This document shows, in pieces, positions 1 through 8,583 of a DNA stretch of 64,000 nt (its first letter is position 1; every line of letters starts with the position of its first letter). The translations under genes were made by a program, and so were the position numbers. The notes under the pieces were generated by a model. It made no database searches and was not told where the DNA came from. It was given only the letters and a program-made list of their open reading frames with translations. Origin of the DNA: DASSQJ01 sp963773655 (GTDB lineage Bacteria; Actinomycetota; Actinomycetes; Actinomycetales; Dermatophilaceae); contig CAVZBX010000005.1 of NCBI GenBank assembly GCA_963773655.1, forward strand, positions 1 through 64,000, read 5' to 3'.

Positions 1-134
1 GTGGCCATCATGCACGCCATGTGACCTGCGCCGCAAGGAGATGGGCGCAAAGATCGTCCGTTCGGCTGTTTCCGCAGGTCAGCGGCATCGCGAGCGCTGT
101 CGGCCCGGTCGGGTCGGCGTGTCGGAACACCACC

Positions 135-166
135 TGTGGGGCTGGTGTGACTCATGTGACCCCACA
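135..166. promoter_or_regulatory. Inverted repeat upstream of tnaA
   Basis: TGTGGGG at 135-141 is the exact reverse complement of CCCCACA at 160-166. The 18-base spacer holds two TGTGA half-sites in the same direction. CATGTGACC at 18-26 recurs at 153-161. The rest of bases 1-341 holds nothing I recognise. A regulator site for tnaA is plausible, but no factor can be named. Confidence 0.35.
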
Positions 167-341
167 TCTGGGGTCGCCCCCTCCCCGCCGAGCCCCACGC
201 AGAAGTTCCCAGCGCACCGGGGAGTTGCCGGCAGCCGCGGGAGCTTCTGCGAGTCACCTCGCGGACGCCACGTCGCCCTCCTCGCCGAGCGCGTCACATC
301 CCTCGGACGGGGCCGCCTCGGGCAGCGCGACGATGGGCCCC

Positions 342-1731
342 ATGGACGAGCCCACCTTCCGCACGATCTTCGAGCCGTTCCGCATCCACTCGGTGGAACC
401 GCTGCGGATGAGCACCCGTGCGGAGCGTCGCGGGTACCTTCGGGAGGCCGCGTTCAACCTGTTCCAGGTGCGTGCCGAGCACGTCCTGGTCGACCTGCTG
501 ACGGACTCGGGCACCGGCGCCATGAGCAGGGACCAGTGGGCGGCGATCCAGCACGGTGACGAGTCCTACGCCGGGTCGCCGTCGTACTACGTCTTCACCG
601 ACGCGGTGCGCGAGCTGTTCCCCTTCGAGCACGTCATCCCGGTACACCAGGGCCGGGCGGCGGAGAAGATCCTCTTCTCCGTCATCGGTGGGCCCGGCAA
701 GGTCGTCCCGAACAACACCCACTTCGACACGACCCGCGCGAACGTCGAGGCGACCGGTGCCCTGGCCACCGACCTGCCGGTCCCCGAGGCCCGTGACCTG
801 TCCTCCGAGCACCCGTTCAAGGGGAACATGGACCTGGCGGCGCTCGAGGACCTGCTGGCGGCCCGGGCCGACGACGTGCCGTGCGTCTTCGTCACGATCA
901 CGAACAACAGCGGCGGCGGCCAGCCCGTCTCGCTGGCCAACCTCCGCGGCGTCCGGGAGATCTGTGACCGCTACGGCAAGCCGTTGTTCCTCGACGCGTG
1001 CCGGTTCGCCGAGAACGCCTGGTTCATCCGCGAGCGCGAGGAGGGACAGGGCGGCCGGGAGGTCGCCGACATCGTGCGCGACATCGCGGCCCTGGCGGAC
1101 GGGATGACGATGAGCGCCAAGAAGGACCCGTTGGGCAACATCGGGGGCTGGCTCGCGATGAACGACGACGACCTGGCCGCCGACTGCCGCAACATGCTGA
1201 TCCTCACCGAGGGCTTCCCGACCTACGGCGGCCTCGCCGGGCGCGACCTGGAGGCGCTGGCCCAGGGGCTCAAGGAGGTCGTGCACCACGACTACCTGAG
1301 GTACCGGATCCGGTCGACCGCCTACCTGGGCACGGCCCTGCAGGAGCGGGGCATCCCCGTGCTCAGCCCCATCGGCGGGCACGCCGTCTACATCGACGCG
1401 CGGGCGCTGGCCCCCCACCTGGACCCCCTGCAGTACCCGGGCCAGTCGGTCGCCGTCGCGCTGTACGAGACGGGCGGGGTCCGCTCGTGCGAGATCGGCA
1501 CCGTGATGTTCGGCAGGCAGCCGGACGGCACCGAGGCCCCGGCCTCCATGGACCTGGTCCGGCTCGCGATCCCGCGCCGCACCTACACCCAGAGCCACAT
1601 CGACTACGTCATCGAGGTCTGCGAGGAGGTGGCCGCCAGGGCCGACGCGCTCCCCGGCTACCGGATCGTCGAGGAGCCCAAGGCGCTGAGGCACTTCACC
1701 GCGTCCTTCGAACCGGCACCATCAGACGTGA
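342..1731 (+). CDS. tnaA: Tryptophanase (tryptophan indole-lyase)
   Basis: PLP-dependent beta-eliminating lyase splitting tryptophan into indole, pyruvate and ammonia in the cytosol. Visible family blocks are EPFRIHSVEPLRM at the N-terminus, LLTDSGTGAMS, HQGRAAEKIL, TNNSGGGQPVSLANL and the PLP-lysine segment MSAKKD. Near the C-terminus it has CEIG, where tyrosine phenol-lyases carry an arginine (ERG), so tryptophanase is preferred over that sister enzyme. The C-terminal LRHFTASFE matches the family end. No stop follows in frame: the frame stays open for over 1 kb, but a one-base shift near 1712 gives TGA at 1729-1731, the end used here. The start is uncertain. ATG 342 lacks a clear ribosome binding site and ATG 333 is equally possible. 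The length of about 462 residues is normal. Confidence 0.85.
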
Positions 1732-1815
1732 CGACTCCGACGCACGGGTCCGTCGCGGCGGCGATTCCTGCGCACGACGCCTTGCCTCGGCCGACGCAGG
1801 GCTTCACTGGAAGGT

Positions 1816-1992
1816 ATGACGAAGTCAGGACAAGGTCTGAGTGTCGTGACGACGCGGGGGTGGCTGGTGGTGGTGGCCGTCAGCGTGCGGTCTCGTCACG
1901 CCTTGCGGCGCGAGCCGACACGGTGGCGGGCGGGTCTGGCGACGGCAGCGATGGGGGTCGTCGGCCTCCGGCACGCGGTGTTCGGCGAGTAG
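1816..1992 (+). CDS. Possible small hypothetical protein (58 aa)
   Basis: An open frame in the 320-base gap between tnaA and the rhodanese gene. It starts at ATG 1816, with GGAAGG directly before it, and ends at TAG 1990-1992. The product has a short hydrophobic run (WLVVVAVSV) followed by Arg-rich residues. I recognise no family. It could equally be chance in GC-rich DNA, and the remainder of the gap shows nothing else. Confidence 0.2.
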   Translation: MTKSGQGLSVVTTRGWLVVVAVSVRSRHALRREPTRWRAGLATAAMGVVGLRHAVFGE

Positions 1993-2054
1993 CGTCGGAT
2001 CACCGGTTGTCCGGCCCGTCGAGGTCCTGTTCGCCCACCATGGGGAGGTCCCCG

Positions 2055-2945
2055 ATGCCCGTACCGTTCGACGAACGCCAGAGTTCGCCGAGTACGCCCA
2101 CCCCGAACGTCTCGTCTCGACCGAGTGGCTCGCGGCCCGGCTGGGCTCCGACGAACCCGGGCGGTCTGGTCGTCGTCGAGTCCGACGAGGACGTGCTGCT
2201 CTACGACACCGGACACATCCCGGGGGCGGTCAAGATCGACTGGCACACCGACCTCAACGACCCCGTGGTCCGCGACTACGTCGGCCCCGAGCGGTTCGCC
2301 GCAGATCCTCGGCGAGCGCGGCATCGGGCGGGACACGACCGTCGTCGATCTACGGCGACAAGAGCAACTGGTGGGCGGCCTACGCGCTGTGGGTCTTCAC
2401 CCTGTTCGGGCACCCGGACGTGCGCCTGCTCGACGGTGGCCGGGCGAAGTGGGTGGCCGAGGGCCGGCGAGCTGACCCGGGAGGTCCCGGCGCCGGCGCC
2501 GGTGGACTACCCGGTCGTCCAGCGCGACGACGCGCCGATCCGCGCCCTCAAGGACGACGTCCTGGCCCACCTCGGGCGGCCGCTCGTCGACGTCCGTTCG
2601 CCGGGCGAGTTCTCCGGCGAGCTGCTGCACATGCCGGACTACCCCCAGGAGGGCGCCCTGCGTGGCGGCCACATCCCCGGTGCCCGCTCGGTGCCGTGGG
2701 CCGGGCCGCCGCGGAGGACGGGACGTTCAAGAGCCGCGCCGAGCTCGAGGCCATCTACCTGCACCGAGCAGGGGCTCTCGCCCTCGGACGACGTCGTGGC
2801 CTACTGCCGCATCGGCGAGCGGTCGTCCCACACGTGGTTCGTGCTGACCTACCTGCTCGGCTTCGAGCACGTCCGCAACTACGACGGCTCGTGGACCGAG
2901 TGGGGCAACTCCGTCGGGGTGCCCATCGAGGTCGGGTCGCCGTGA
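2055..2945 (+). CDS. sseA: Thiosulfate sulfurtransferase, two rhodanese domains (frame-disrupted)
   Basis: Transfers sulfane sulfur. The product would be about 297 residues, normal for the two-domain SseA type. The N-terminal domain shows VESDEDVLLYDTGHIPGAV. The C-terminal domain shows RGGHIPGARSVPW and the active-site loop AYCRIGERSSH with the catalytic Cys. ATG 2055 is preceded by GGGGAGGT. The protein is spread over three frames with at least six shifts (about 2080, 2160, 2300, 2350, 2465, 2700 and 2765), but no segment is missing. That pattern suits indel errors better than decay. It overlaps sufE by four bases (GTGA), which implies translational coupling and sulfur transfer to SufE, as in the mycobacterial sseA-sufE-like pair. 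Confidence 0.8.
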   Translation: MPVPFDERQSSPSTPTPNVSSRPSGSRPGWAPTNPGGLVVVESDEDVLLYDTGHIPGAVKIDWHTDLNDPVVRDYVGPERFAADPRRARHRAGHDRRRSTATRATGGRPTRCGSSPCSGTRTCACSTVAGRSGWPRAGELTREVPAPAPVDYPVVQRDDAPIRALKDDVLAHLGRPLVDVRSPGEFSGELLHMPDYPQEGALRGGHIPGARSVPWAGPPRRTGRSRAAPSSRPSTCTEQGLSPSDDVVAYCRIGERSSHTWFVLTYLLGFEHVRNYDGSWTEWGNSVGVPIEVGSP

Positions 2946-3423
2946 GCACGGCCGATGCCGGGGCTGTCCTGCCGGAGGCGCTCAGCGAGATCGCGCGACG
3001 ACTTCACCTCGCTGTCGGTGCGCGACCGGCTCACCCTGCTGCTCGAGTTCAGCGACGAGCTGCCCGAGCTGCCCGAGCGATACCAGGGCCACCCGGAGCT
3101 GCTGGAGCAGGTCCAGGAGTGCCAGTCGCCGGTCTTCCTCGCGGTCGAGGTCGATGACGGGCGACGGCTCGATGGCCGCCGCCGGACCGGCGGGTGCGAC
3201 TGTACTTCCAGGCGCCGGCCGAGGCGCCCGACGACCCGCGGGTTCGCCGCCATCCTGCACGCCGGCCTGGACGGGCTGACCGTCGACGAGGTGCTCGCCG
3301 TGCCCGACGACGCGCCGTTCCGGTTCGGACTCGGCGAGGCCGTCTCGCCGCTGCGGCTTCGCGGGATGGTCGCGATGCTGGCCCGGATCAAGCGCCAGCT
3401 CCGAGCGACTGTCCCCCACCTGA
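2942..3423 (+). CDS. sufE: SufE-like sulfur acceptor (frame-disrupted)
   Basis: SufE proteins accept sulfur from a cysteine desulfurase or sulfurtransferase and pass it on to iron-sulfur assembly. The family core is clear: LLEFSDELPELPERYQ, the Cys-containing VQECQSPVFLAVEV, LYFQAPAEAP, the Gly-Leu-rich segment before the C-terminus and LARIKRQLRA. GTG 2942 overlaps the rhodanese stop. Frame changes occur near 2996, 3170, 3230 and just before the stop at 3421-3423. The expected length is about 155 residues. No SufS or other suf gene is in the window, so the upstream rhodanese is the likely partner. Confidence 0.8.
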
Positions 3424-3530
3424 GACCGCGACGAGGCAGCCGCCACCGCGCACCGAGGGCCCGCCCCGAGGAGCGGAACGGAGCTCGCCCGCCCGTCTCT
3501 CCGGCCCGCTGGGGGCCCCGCTCACTCCAA

Positions 3531-3606
3531 GGGTGTGCTCTCCGGCGAAGGCTGCCCTCGTCATCCAATTGCATGCAGCGGGCACGGTTCTCTGGGCAGC
3601 ACACCC
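3531..3606. repeat. Dispersed 76-bp palindromic repeat, copy A
   Basis: Lies in the gap between the convergent genes sufE and a WYL regulator. The ends are GGGTGTGCT and AGCACACCC. The inner arms run to TGCCC and GGGCA, around the asymmetric core CGTCATCCAATTGC (3559-3572). The same layout recurs at 25160-25235, at 60335-60402 inverted, and in degraded form at 60245-60300. It can fold into a long hairpin, so it may act as a terminator as well as a mobile REP/MITE-like element. Confidence 0.8.
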
Positions 3607-3664
3607 ATGCGGCGGCGGCACGGCGACCGACTGATGTGGCGCCGCACGCGTGGCTCCGGGCGAG

Positions 3665-4645
3665 TCAGCCGCCGTGGTGCTCGAGGAGGCGCCGGGCGAG
3701 CTCGCGGCCGGCGTCCTGGTACTCCTCCGCGCCGGTGACGACGAAGGCGTCCGGGCCGGCGACGAGGAGGACGCGGGCGATCCGGTCGGCGACCGGCTCG
3801 AGCAGGTGCGCCACCACCTCGCTGTCGGTGCCGTCCTCGCGGACCACCTCGACCCGCTCGGCCTGCCGCTCGACCACCCACACCGCCGACGTCGGCACGA
3901 CGAGCCGCACCGGCGTCGTGCGTCGCTGGGCGACGAGCAGGTCGACGAGGTCGGCCGGCGGCTCGAACGACTCGTCGAGCACCTCCGCCTCGAGGACGCC
4001 GGTGAGGAGGAAGGTGCGCAGGCGCCCGTCCTCGTCCGGCGGGCCGGCGTCGACCTCCCACCCGCGCCGGGTGCGCACGACCCGGTACGGCTCGACGACC
4101 CGCTCGGCGGCCCCGGGCCACCACGTGCGGACGTACCGGATGCGGACCCGCCGGCGGTCCCGCGCGGCCCGGTACCACTGCGCGGCGGAGAGCCCACCGC
4201 CCTCCGTGGCCGCCGCCGGCGTGAGGTCCTCGTCGAGGAACGCCCGCAGCTTCTCGACGGCCCCGGCGAGGACGGCGTTGTCGGGCTCGAGCAGCGACTC
4301 GTCGCGGGCCACGCGGTAGACCCGGGCCAGGTACTCGACCGGCGCGTAGTCGAAGGCGAGGTCGTCGACGACGTACCGGTGCTGGAGCCGGACGTTCGTC
4401 GCCTCGGACGGCGCGGCCTCCTCGCCGAGGTCGTCGAGGAACTCGATGCGGCGGCGGCAGCCCGAGCCGGTCGCGCGGCGTCCTCGGTGACGTAGTAGCG
4501 CACGAGGAGGTCGCGCACCTCGTCCTCGGTGCGGCCCACCTCCTTGGCCACCGCCGCGACCGGGACCACGCCCTGGTACGACAGCACCTCGATGATCCGC
4601 GGGCAGCTCGGACACCTTGAGCACGAAGCCGGTGGGGTCAGCCAC
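3665..4645 (-). CDS. WYL-domain transcriptional regulator (second of pair)
   Basis: Helix-turn-helix plus WYL-domain protein of the PafB/PafC/YafY class, about 326 residues. The N-terminus holds the HTH (VLSYQGVVPVAAVAKEVGR). The middle carries LAFDYAPVEYLARVYRVA and the WYL core RVRIRYVRTWWPGAAERVV, with VEPYRVVRTRRGWEV. The C-terminus ends in LLEHHGG. GTG 4645 overlaps the stop of the upstream WYL gene. Frame shifts occur near 4605 and 4470. Actinobacterial WYL pairs at the proteasome locus respond to DNA damage, but no pup or proteasome gene is here, so the target is unknown. Confidence 0.8.
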   Translation of the reverse strand: MADPTGFVLKVSELPADHRGAVVPGRGPGRGGGQGGGPHRGRGARPPRALLRHRGRRATGSGCRRRIEFLDDLGEEAAPSEATNVRLQHRYVVDDLAFDYAPVEYLARVYRVARDESLLEPDNAVLAGAVEKLRAFLDEDLTPAAATEGGGLSAAQWYRAARDRRRVRIRYVRTWWPGAAERVVEPYRVVRTRRGWEVDAGPPDEDGRLRTFLLTGVLEAEVLDESFEPPADLVDLLVAQRRTTPVRLVVPTSAVWVVERQAERVEVVREDGTDSEVVAHLLEPVADRIARVLLVAGPDAFVVTGAEEYQDAGRELARRLLEHHGG

Positions 4646-5609
4646 GGGCCACCTCCCGCAGCCGGTCGAGGAGCTGCTCGCGCACGCTCGTCGGGGCCGA
4701 CGAGGCGCACCCGCGTGCCCATCTCGACGAGCCAGAGGAACAGCGCCGCCCGGTTCGTGACCACGACGTGCACCGTCACGGCGTCCCCCTCCCCCGCCTC
4801 GACCTCGGCGCCCGGGAAGGTCGAGAGCACCATCGGCAGGTGCTCGCGGCCGACCTCGAGGGTGGTGTCCGTCGGCGGGTCCTCGACCCAGGTGTGCGGG
4901 TTGAGCGACGACAGCGGGTCGTCGGCGATGTCGGCGGCCGCCGAGCCGGGGATGTCGAGCTCGACCTCGTGCATCCGGTCGAGCCGGAACCACTTGCAGT
5001 GCCCGTCGTCGTCGCGGGCCCGCAGCCACCACGCCGCCGGCGTCGTGTGCAGCCGGATCGGCTCCACCTGGCGGTGGCGGTCGCGGTAGCGCATCGCGAC
5101 GACGCAGTGGTGGTCGACGGCCTGGGCGAGCTTGCGGATGACGACCGGCACGTCGCGTGCGCCCGGCTCGGGCAGCGCGTGCTCGGCCCGGTAGCCGAGC
5201 AGCGCCTCGAGCACCGAGCGCTCGGCGGGCGCGAGCCCCACCTGGTCGGCGAGGTCGCGGCGGTGGAGCACGTACCGCGCCACCTCGCCCTCCGCCGGAG
5301 ACCCGCTCGTAGTCCCAGCCGGCGTCGGCGAGCCGCTTGAGGTCGCGCAGGAGCGAGGCCTCGGCGACCTTCTGCTTGCTCGGTCGGGTACCCACCGAGG
5401 TCGACGAGCTCGGGAGCGGTGAGACCGCGCTCCCCGGCGGCCGCGAGGTGCCGCAGCAGGGTGATGAGCCGCGAGACGGCGTCCGCGCGCGTGGCCCGGG
5501 CAGCGGGCGCCGGCGGGACTGATGCAAGTGCAGGACCGCCCTCGGCCGGCACGCCACCCAGCTGCTCGCTCAGGTACTCGTGCAGGTCGCCCCGGGCCCG
5601 GCCGCCCAT
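4638..5609 (-). CDS. WYL-domain transcriptional regulator (first of pair)
   Basis: Paralogue of the gene it overlaps downstream, about 323 residues. An N-terminal extension (MGGRARGDLHEYLSEQL) precedes the HTH (LITLLRHLAAAGERGLTAPE). The WYL domain follows with VVAMRYRDRHRQVEPIRL and AWWLRARDDDGHCKWFRLD. The C-terminal part carries VEMGTRVRLVGPD and, after a shift, EQLLDRLREVARG before TGA 4640-4638. Frame changes fall near 5388, 5300 and 4690. The two genes form a coupled pair, probably acting as a heterodimer as PafB and PafC do (inference from the family). Confidence 0.8.
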
Positions 5610-5731
5610 CGACACCACCCCTCCCTCGGTTCCCGTCGATTCTGGCACCGGCCGAAGCGGCTGTGTTGGACCCCCTCTGGATGGTGGTGCCGAACGCGGG
5701 GGGACCACGAACGAACGAGAGGACACCCACC

Positions 5732-6214
5732 ATGAGGACCAACACCATCGCCATCGCGGCGGCATGCGCCGCACTCCTGTCCGGCTGCGGCGCCGCCCTG
5801 GAGGACGCGACGCAGGCCGAGAGCCCGGCCGGCGTCACGGCCGAGGCCGAGTCGGCCGAGCCCGCGGAGGCGGCGCCCAAGAAGACGGCGGCCAAGCCGA
5901 AGCCGGCCAAGAGCACGCCGTCGCTCACCGTGGCGCAGGAGAACGCACGCGACGCCGCCGAGAGCTACCTCGACCTCAGCGGCTTCTCGAAGAAGGGGCT
6001 CGTGGAGCAGCTGGACTTCGAGGGGTACGACAAGGCCGACATCGACGCCGCCCTGGCGACCCTCACGGTCGACTGGAAGGCGGAGGCCGTCGAGTCCGCG
6101 GAGTCCTACCTCGAGCTCACCTCCTTCTCCCGGCAGAGCCTCATCGAGCAGCTCGAGTTCGAGGGCTACACGGCGAAGCAGGCGCGGTACGCGGCCGACA
6201 CGGTCGGCCTCTGA
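5732..6214 (+). CDS. Ltp-family lipoprotein with two HTH-like repeats
   Basis: An exported lipoprotein of 160 residues. The signal peptide ends in the lipobox LLSGCG (Cys about 19), followed by an Ala/Glu/Lys/Pro-rich linker (about 25-75). Two repeats of the Ltp type follow: AAESYLDLSGFSKKGLVEQL with DFEGYDK, and SAESYLELTSFSRQSLIEQL with EFEGYTAKQA. This repeat is known from the phage TP-J34 superinfection-exclusion lipoprotein, and chromosomal homologues are common in Actinobacteria with unknown roles. It is divergent from the WYL pair. ATG 5732 sits 7 bases after GAGAGGA. The gene is intact. Confidence 0.85.
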   Translation: MRTNTIAIAAACAALLSGCGAALEDATQAESPAGVTAEAESAEPAEAAPKKTAAKPKPAKSTPSLTVAQENARDAAESYLDLSGFSKKGLVEQLDFEGYDKADIDAALATLTVDWKAEAVESAESYLELTSFSRQSLIEQLEFEGYTAKQARYAADTVGL

Positions 6215-6223
6215 GCCGCACCC

Positions 6224-6269
6224 GGCCGGCCTGCTGCCCCGGCGGAGGGGGCGGGGCAGCGGGCCGGCC
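6224..6269 (+). terminator. Hairpin terminator after the Ltp lipoprotein gene
   Basis: A 17-base arm (GGCCGGCCTGCTGCCCC, 6224-6240) pairs with 6253-6269 with one G-T wobble and a 12-base loop. It starts ten bases after the stop codon and lies between two convergent genes, so it can serve both. It has no U-tract, as is common in high-GC actinobacteria. Confidence 0.65.
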
Positions 6270-6287
6270 CCCACGAGCAGGCGTCCC

Positions 6288-7582
6288 TCATCCGCGAACG
6301 GAGGCGGGGGTGAGGGGCGCCGCGGCGGCGGCGCGGTCGAGGTGGGCGACCAGGTGCTCGGTGAGCTCCTCGGCATCCGGGCCGACCCCGTCGAGGAAGC
6401 TGGACTTGCGGCGCCGCAGGAACGGCAGGCCGAGCACGTAGGCGCCGGGCGTCGGCAGCACTCCCCCGTCGTGGGCGAGCCGGCCGCGCCGGTCGAGGAA
6501 CGACGGGTGCAGCCACGGGTACCGGGGGCGGAAGCCGGTGGCCCACACCACGGTCCGGAACGGGGCCAGGTCGAGGTCGAGCCGGAAGGACTCGGCGGGC
6601 AGCCGGGTGGGCGCCGGCCGGTCGGCGGCCTCCACCTCGGCCTCCAGACCCCGGGAGCGCACGTACTCGTCGACGGCGTCGAGCAGCCGGGCCTGCTTGA
6701 GGTCGGCCGAGGCGACGAGGTTGGCCAGCGACCCGGAGAGCTGGGCCCGGCCCCCGGAGACCCCGACGAGCCTCGCTCGCACCGCCACCCCGGCGGCTGC
6801 GACGGCGTTGAGGTCCAGGGTGCGCCGCTCCGGGGAGCCCAGGAGCTGCAGCGACGGCGTCCGGCGCACCCGCAGCACGTCGTCGACGTCCTCGATCCGC
6901 TCGTCGAGCACGCCGATGGCGTCGAGCCACCACTGGATGTCCATGCCGCGGTAGGTGCGCGGCACCCGGACGTGCTCCCCCACCGCGAGGGTGACCTCGC
7001 GGCCGGCGCGGGCCAGCTCGTCGGCGACCTGCACCCCGGAGGCGGACGCCCCGACGACGAGCACCGGCCCGTCGTCCAGCTGCCCGGGGCGCCGGTACGC
7101 GATGGCGTCGAGCTGGTCGAGGTGCGCCGGCAGCGCGTCGGCGACCTGCGGGCGGAACGGGTCGCTGCACGCCCCGGTGGCGACGACGACGGCCCGGGCC
7201 GCCCACGACCCGTCGGTGCGTGTCGACGGCGAAGCCGCCGTCGACCGGCCGCACCCCGGTCACCGTGACGCCCGGACTCGACGGGCGCGCCGAACGAGGA
7301 CCGGTAGCGCCGGAGCAGGTCGGCCACCTCGGCCGCGGTCATGAACCCGTCGGGCTCCGGCCCGTCGTACGCGAACCCGGGCAGCCGGGTCATCCAGTTG
7401 GGGGTGAGCAGGCGCAGCGAGTCCCACCGCTCCGTGGTCCACGAGTGGGCGACGTCGCCCCGCTCGAGGACGACGTGGTCGACCGAGCGGGCGGCCAGGC
7501 AGTGGCTCATCGCGAGCCCCGCCTGGCCGCCGCCGATCACCACCACGTCGGTGGACCGGTGGGCCCGGTGGGTGGTGGTCAT
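6288..7582 (-). CDS. Flavin-dependent monooxygenase / NAD(P)-binding oxidoreductase
   Basis: About 430 residues, class B flavoprotein monooxygenase (CzcO/FMO-like). Two Rossmann motifs are present: DVVVIGGGQAGLAMSHCL at residue 12 for FAD, and PVLVVGASASGVQVADEL about residue 175 for NADP. WATGFRPRYPWL near the C-terminus is also typical. Two shifts near 7270 and 7215 break the frame in the segment after FGAPVES. ATG 7582 lies just downstream of the OsmC gene (five-base gap), so the two form one operon. The substrate is unknown; pairing with OsmC hints at organic peroxide or thiol chemistry (inference). Confidence 0.8.
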
Positions 7583-7587
7583 CGCCG

Positions 7588-8157
7588 TCAGCGCACCGTG
7601 ACCACGACGGAGGTCGGGTTGGTCACGGCGTCGTAGACGGCCGAGCGCTTCTGCGCCTGGGCCACGAGCGCCTCGACCTCCGCCGGCGTGGCGTCGGCGT
7701 CGATGTCGTAGGCGATGCGGATGGCGCTGTACCCGTTGCGGACCTCGGGGTCGATGCCGAGGATGCCGGCGAGGTCGATGTCGCCCTCGACGCTGGCCCG
7801 CACCGAGTGCAGCTGGATGCCGCGGTGCTGGGCGATCGAGGCGATCGTGCCCGTGATGCAGCCGGCGAGGGCGACGAGCAGCATCTCCGGCCCGGTGATG
7901 GCGTGGTCGGTGGCGGCGAGCACCTCGGGGTGGTCGTTCTCGAGGACGAAGGCCTCGCGGTGGGACTGCTCGCCGCCGGCGCCGAAGAACCTCTCGACGG
8001 TCGTGCGGGTGTGGGCCCCGTTCACCCACTCGGTGCCGGCCCGGAAGACGAACTGGCCCAGCTCCGGCATCTGCGTCATGTGCTCCTTGGCGCCGAGGAC
8101 GGCCTCGACGTGGACGCCGTTGTCGATGCGACGGGGGGTGGTGTCGGTAGCGGTCAT
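7588..8157 (-). CDS. OsmC-family protein
   Basis: 189 residues, complete. The OsmC/Ohr fold family includes thiol peroxidases. Visible features are GPEMLLVALAGCITGTIASI, with the conserved Cys on the central helix, and the C-terminal VVVTVR strand. A second redox Cys typical of Ohr is not evident, so this is probably a YhfA-like or general OsmC member rather than a classical Ohr. ATG 8157 has AGGAG seven bases upstream. It is the first gene of a two-gene operon with the flavin monooxygenase. Confidence 0.85.
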   Translation of the reverse strand: MTATDTTPRRIDNGVHVEAVLGAKEHMTQMPELGQFVFRAGTEWVNGAHTRTTVERFFGAGGEQSHREAFVLENDHPEVLAATDHAITGPEMLLVALAGCITGTIASIAQHRGIQLHSVRASVEGDIDLAGILGIDPEVRNGYSAIRIAYDIDADATPAEVEALVAQAQKRSAVYDAVTNPTSVVVTVR

Positions 8158-8176
8158 GCTGGATCTCCTGTGATCT

Positions 8177-8192
8177 GTCCCCGGTCGGGGAC
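8177..8192. promoter_or_regulatory. Perfect palindrome upstream of the OsmC gene
   Basis: GTCCCCGGTCGGGGAC reads as a perfect 7-base inverted repeat around GT, 20 bases before the OsmC start. It suits an operator or a 5'-UTR hairpin. A second perfect repeat, CGGAGCG-GA-CGCTCCG at 8212-8227, lies 20 bases further upstream and may end transcription of the azlD operon. Confidence 0.5.
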
Positions 8193-8271
8193 GGTCGGTG
8201 TTCTGCTCTCCCGGAGCGGACGCTCCGCTCCCGGGGTCTACGAGGGAGCCGGTGGCCCCCACAGGGAGCGG

Positions 8272-8583
8272 CTACAGGCCGGCGAGGCTCAGCAGCCAGA
8301 AGGTGGGCAGGCCCGCGAGGAACGCGTGTGTGACGTTGCCGGTGCGGCGCACCACGAGGAACCCGACGACGACCGCGAGGGTCGGTGCGAGCGGCGCGAC
8401 GACGGCGCCGTCCCGGACGAAGACCATCGTGGCCACGAGGGCGGCGACGGCGGCCGGCCCGACGAGGTCGAGGGAGCGGTGCGCCCATCCGGGCAGCTCG
8501 CGCTCGCCGACGACGAGGAACATGCTGACCCGCAGCAGGTAGGTACCCAGGCCGATGGCCGCGATCGCGATCCAGATGCTCAT
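8272..8583 (-). CDS. azlD: AzlD, branched-chain amino acid exporter small subunit
   Basis: 103 residues with four hydrophobic segments, the usual size for AzlD. GTYLLRVSMFLVVG at the N-terminus and the C-terminal GLPTFWLLSLAGL are typical. It forms a membrane exporter for branched-chain amino acids with AzlC. ATG 8583 overlaps the azlC stop by four bases, so translation is coupled. It ends in TAG 8274-8272. Confidence 0.9.
   Translation of the reverse strand: MSIWIAIAAIGLGTYLLRVSMFLVVGERELPGWAHRSLDLVGPAAVAALVATMVFVRDGAVVAPLAPTLAVVVGFLVVRRTGNVTHAFLAGLPTFWLLSLAGL

Noticed and set aside
21..2945. Apparent 974-aa fusion of tryptophanase and rhodanese
   Set aside because: The frame stays open only because of missing stops after shifts. 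The region between 1732 and 2054 has no protein-like composition, the rhodanese has its own ribosome site and ATG, and other frames carry the missing pieces.
3665..5609. Phage-defence WYL regulator (BrxR/CapW-like)
   Set aside because: No defence effector genes are adjacent. Paired WYL genes with overlap fit the PafB/PafC type.
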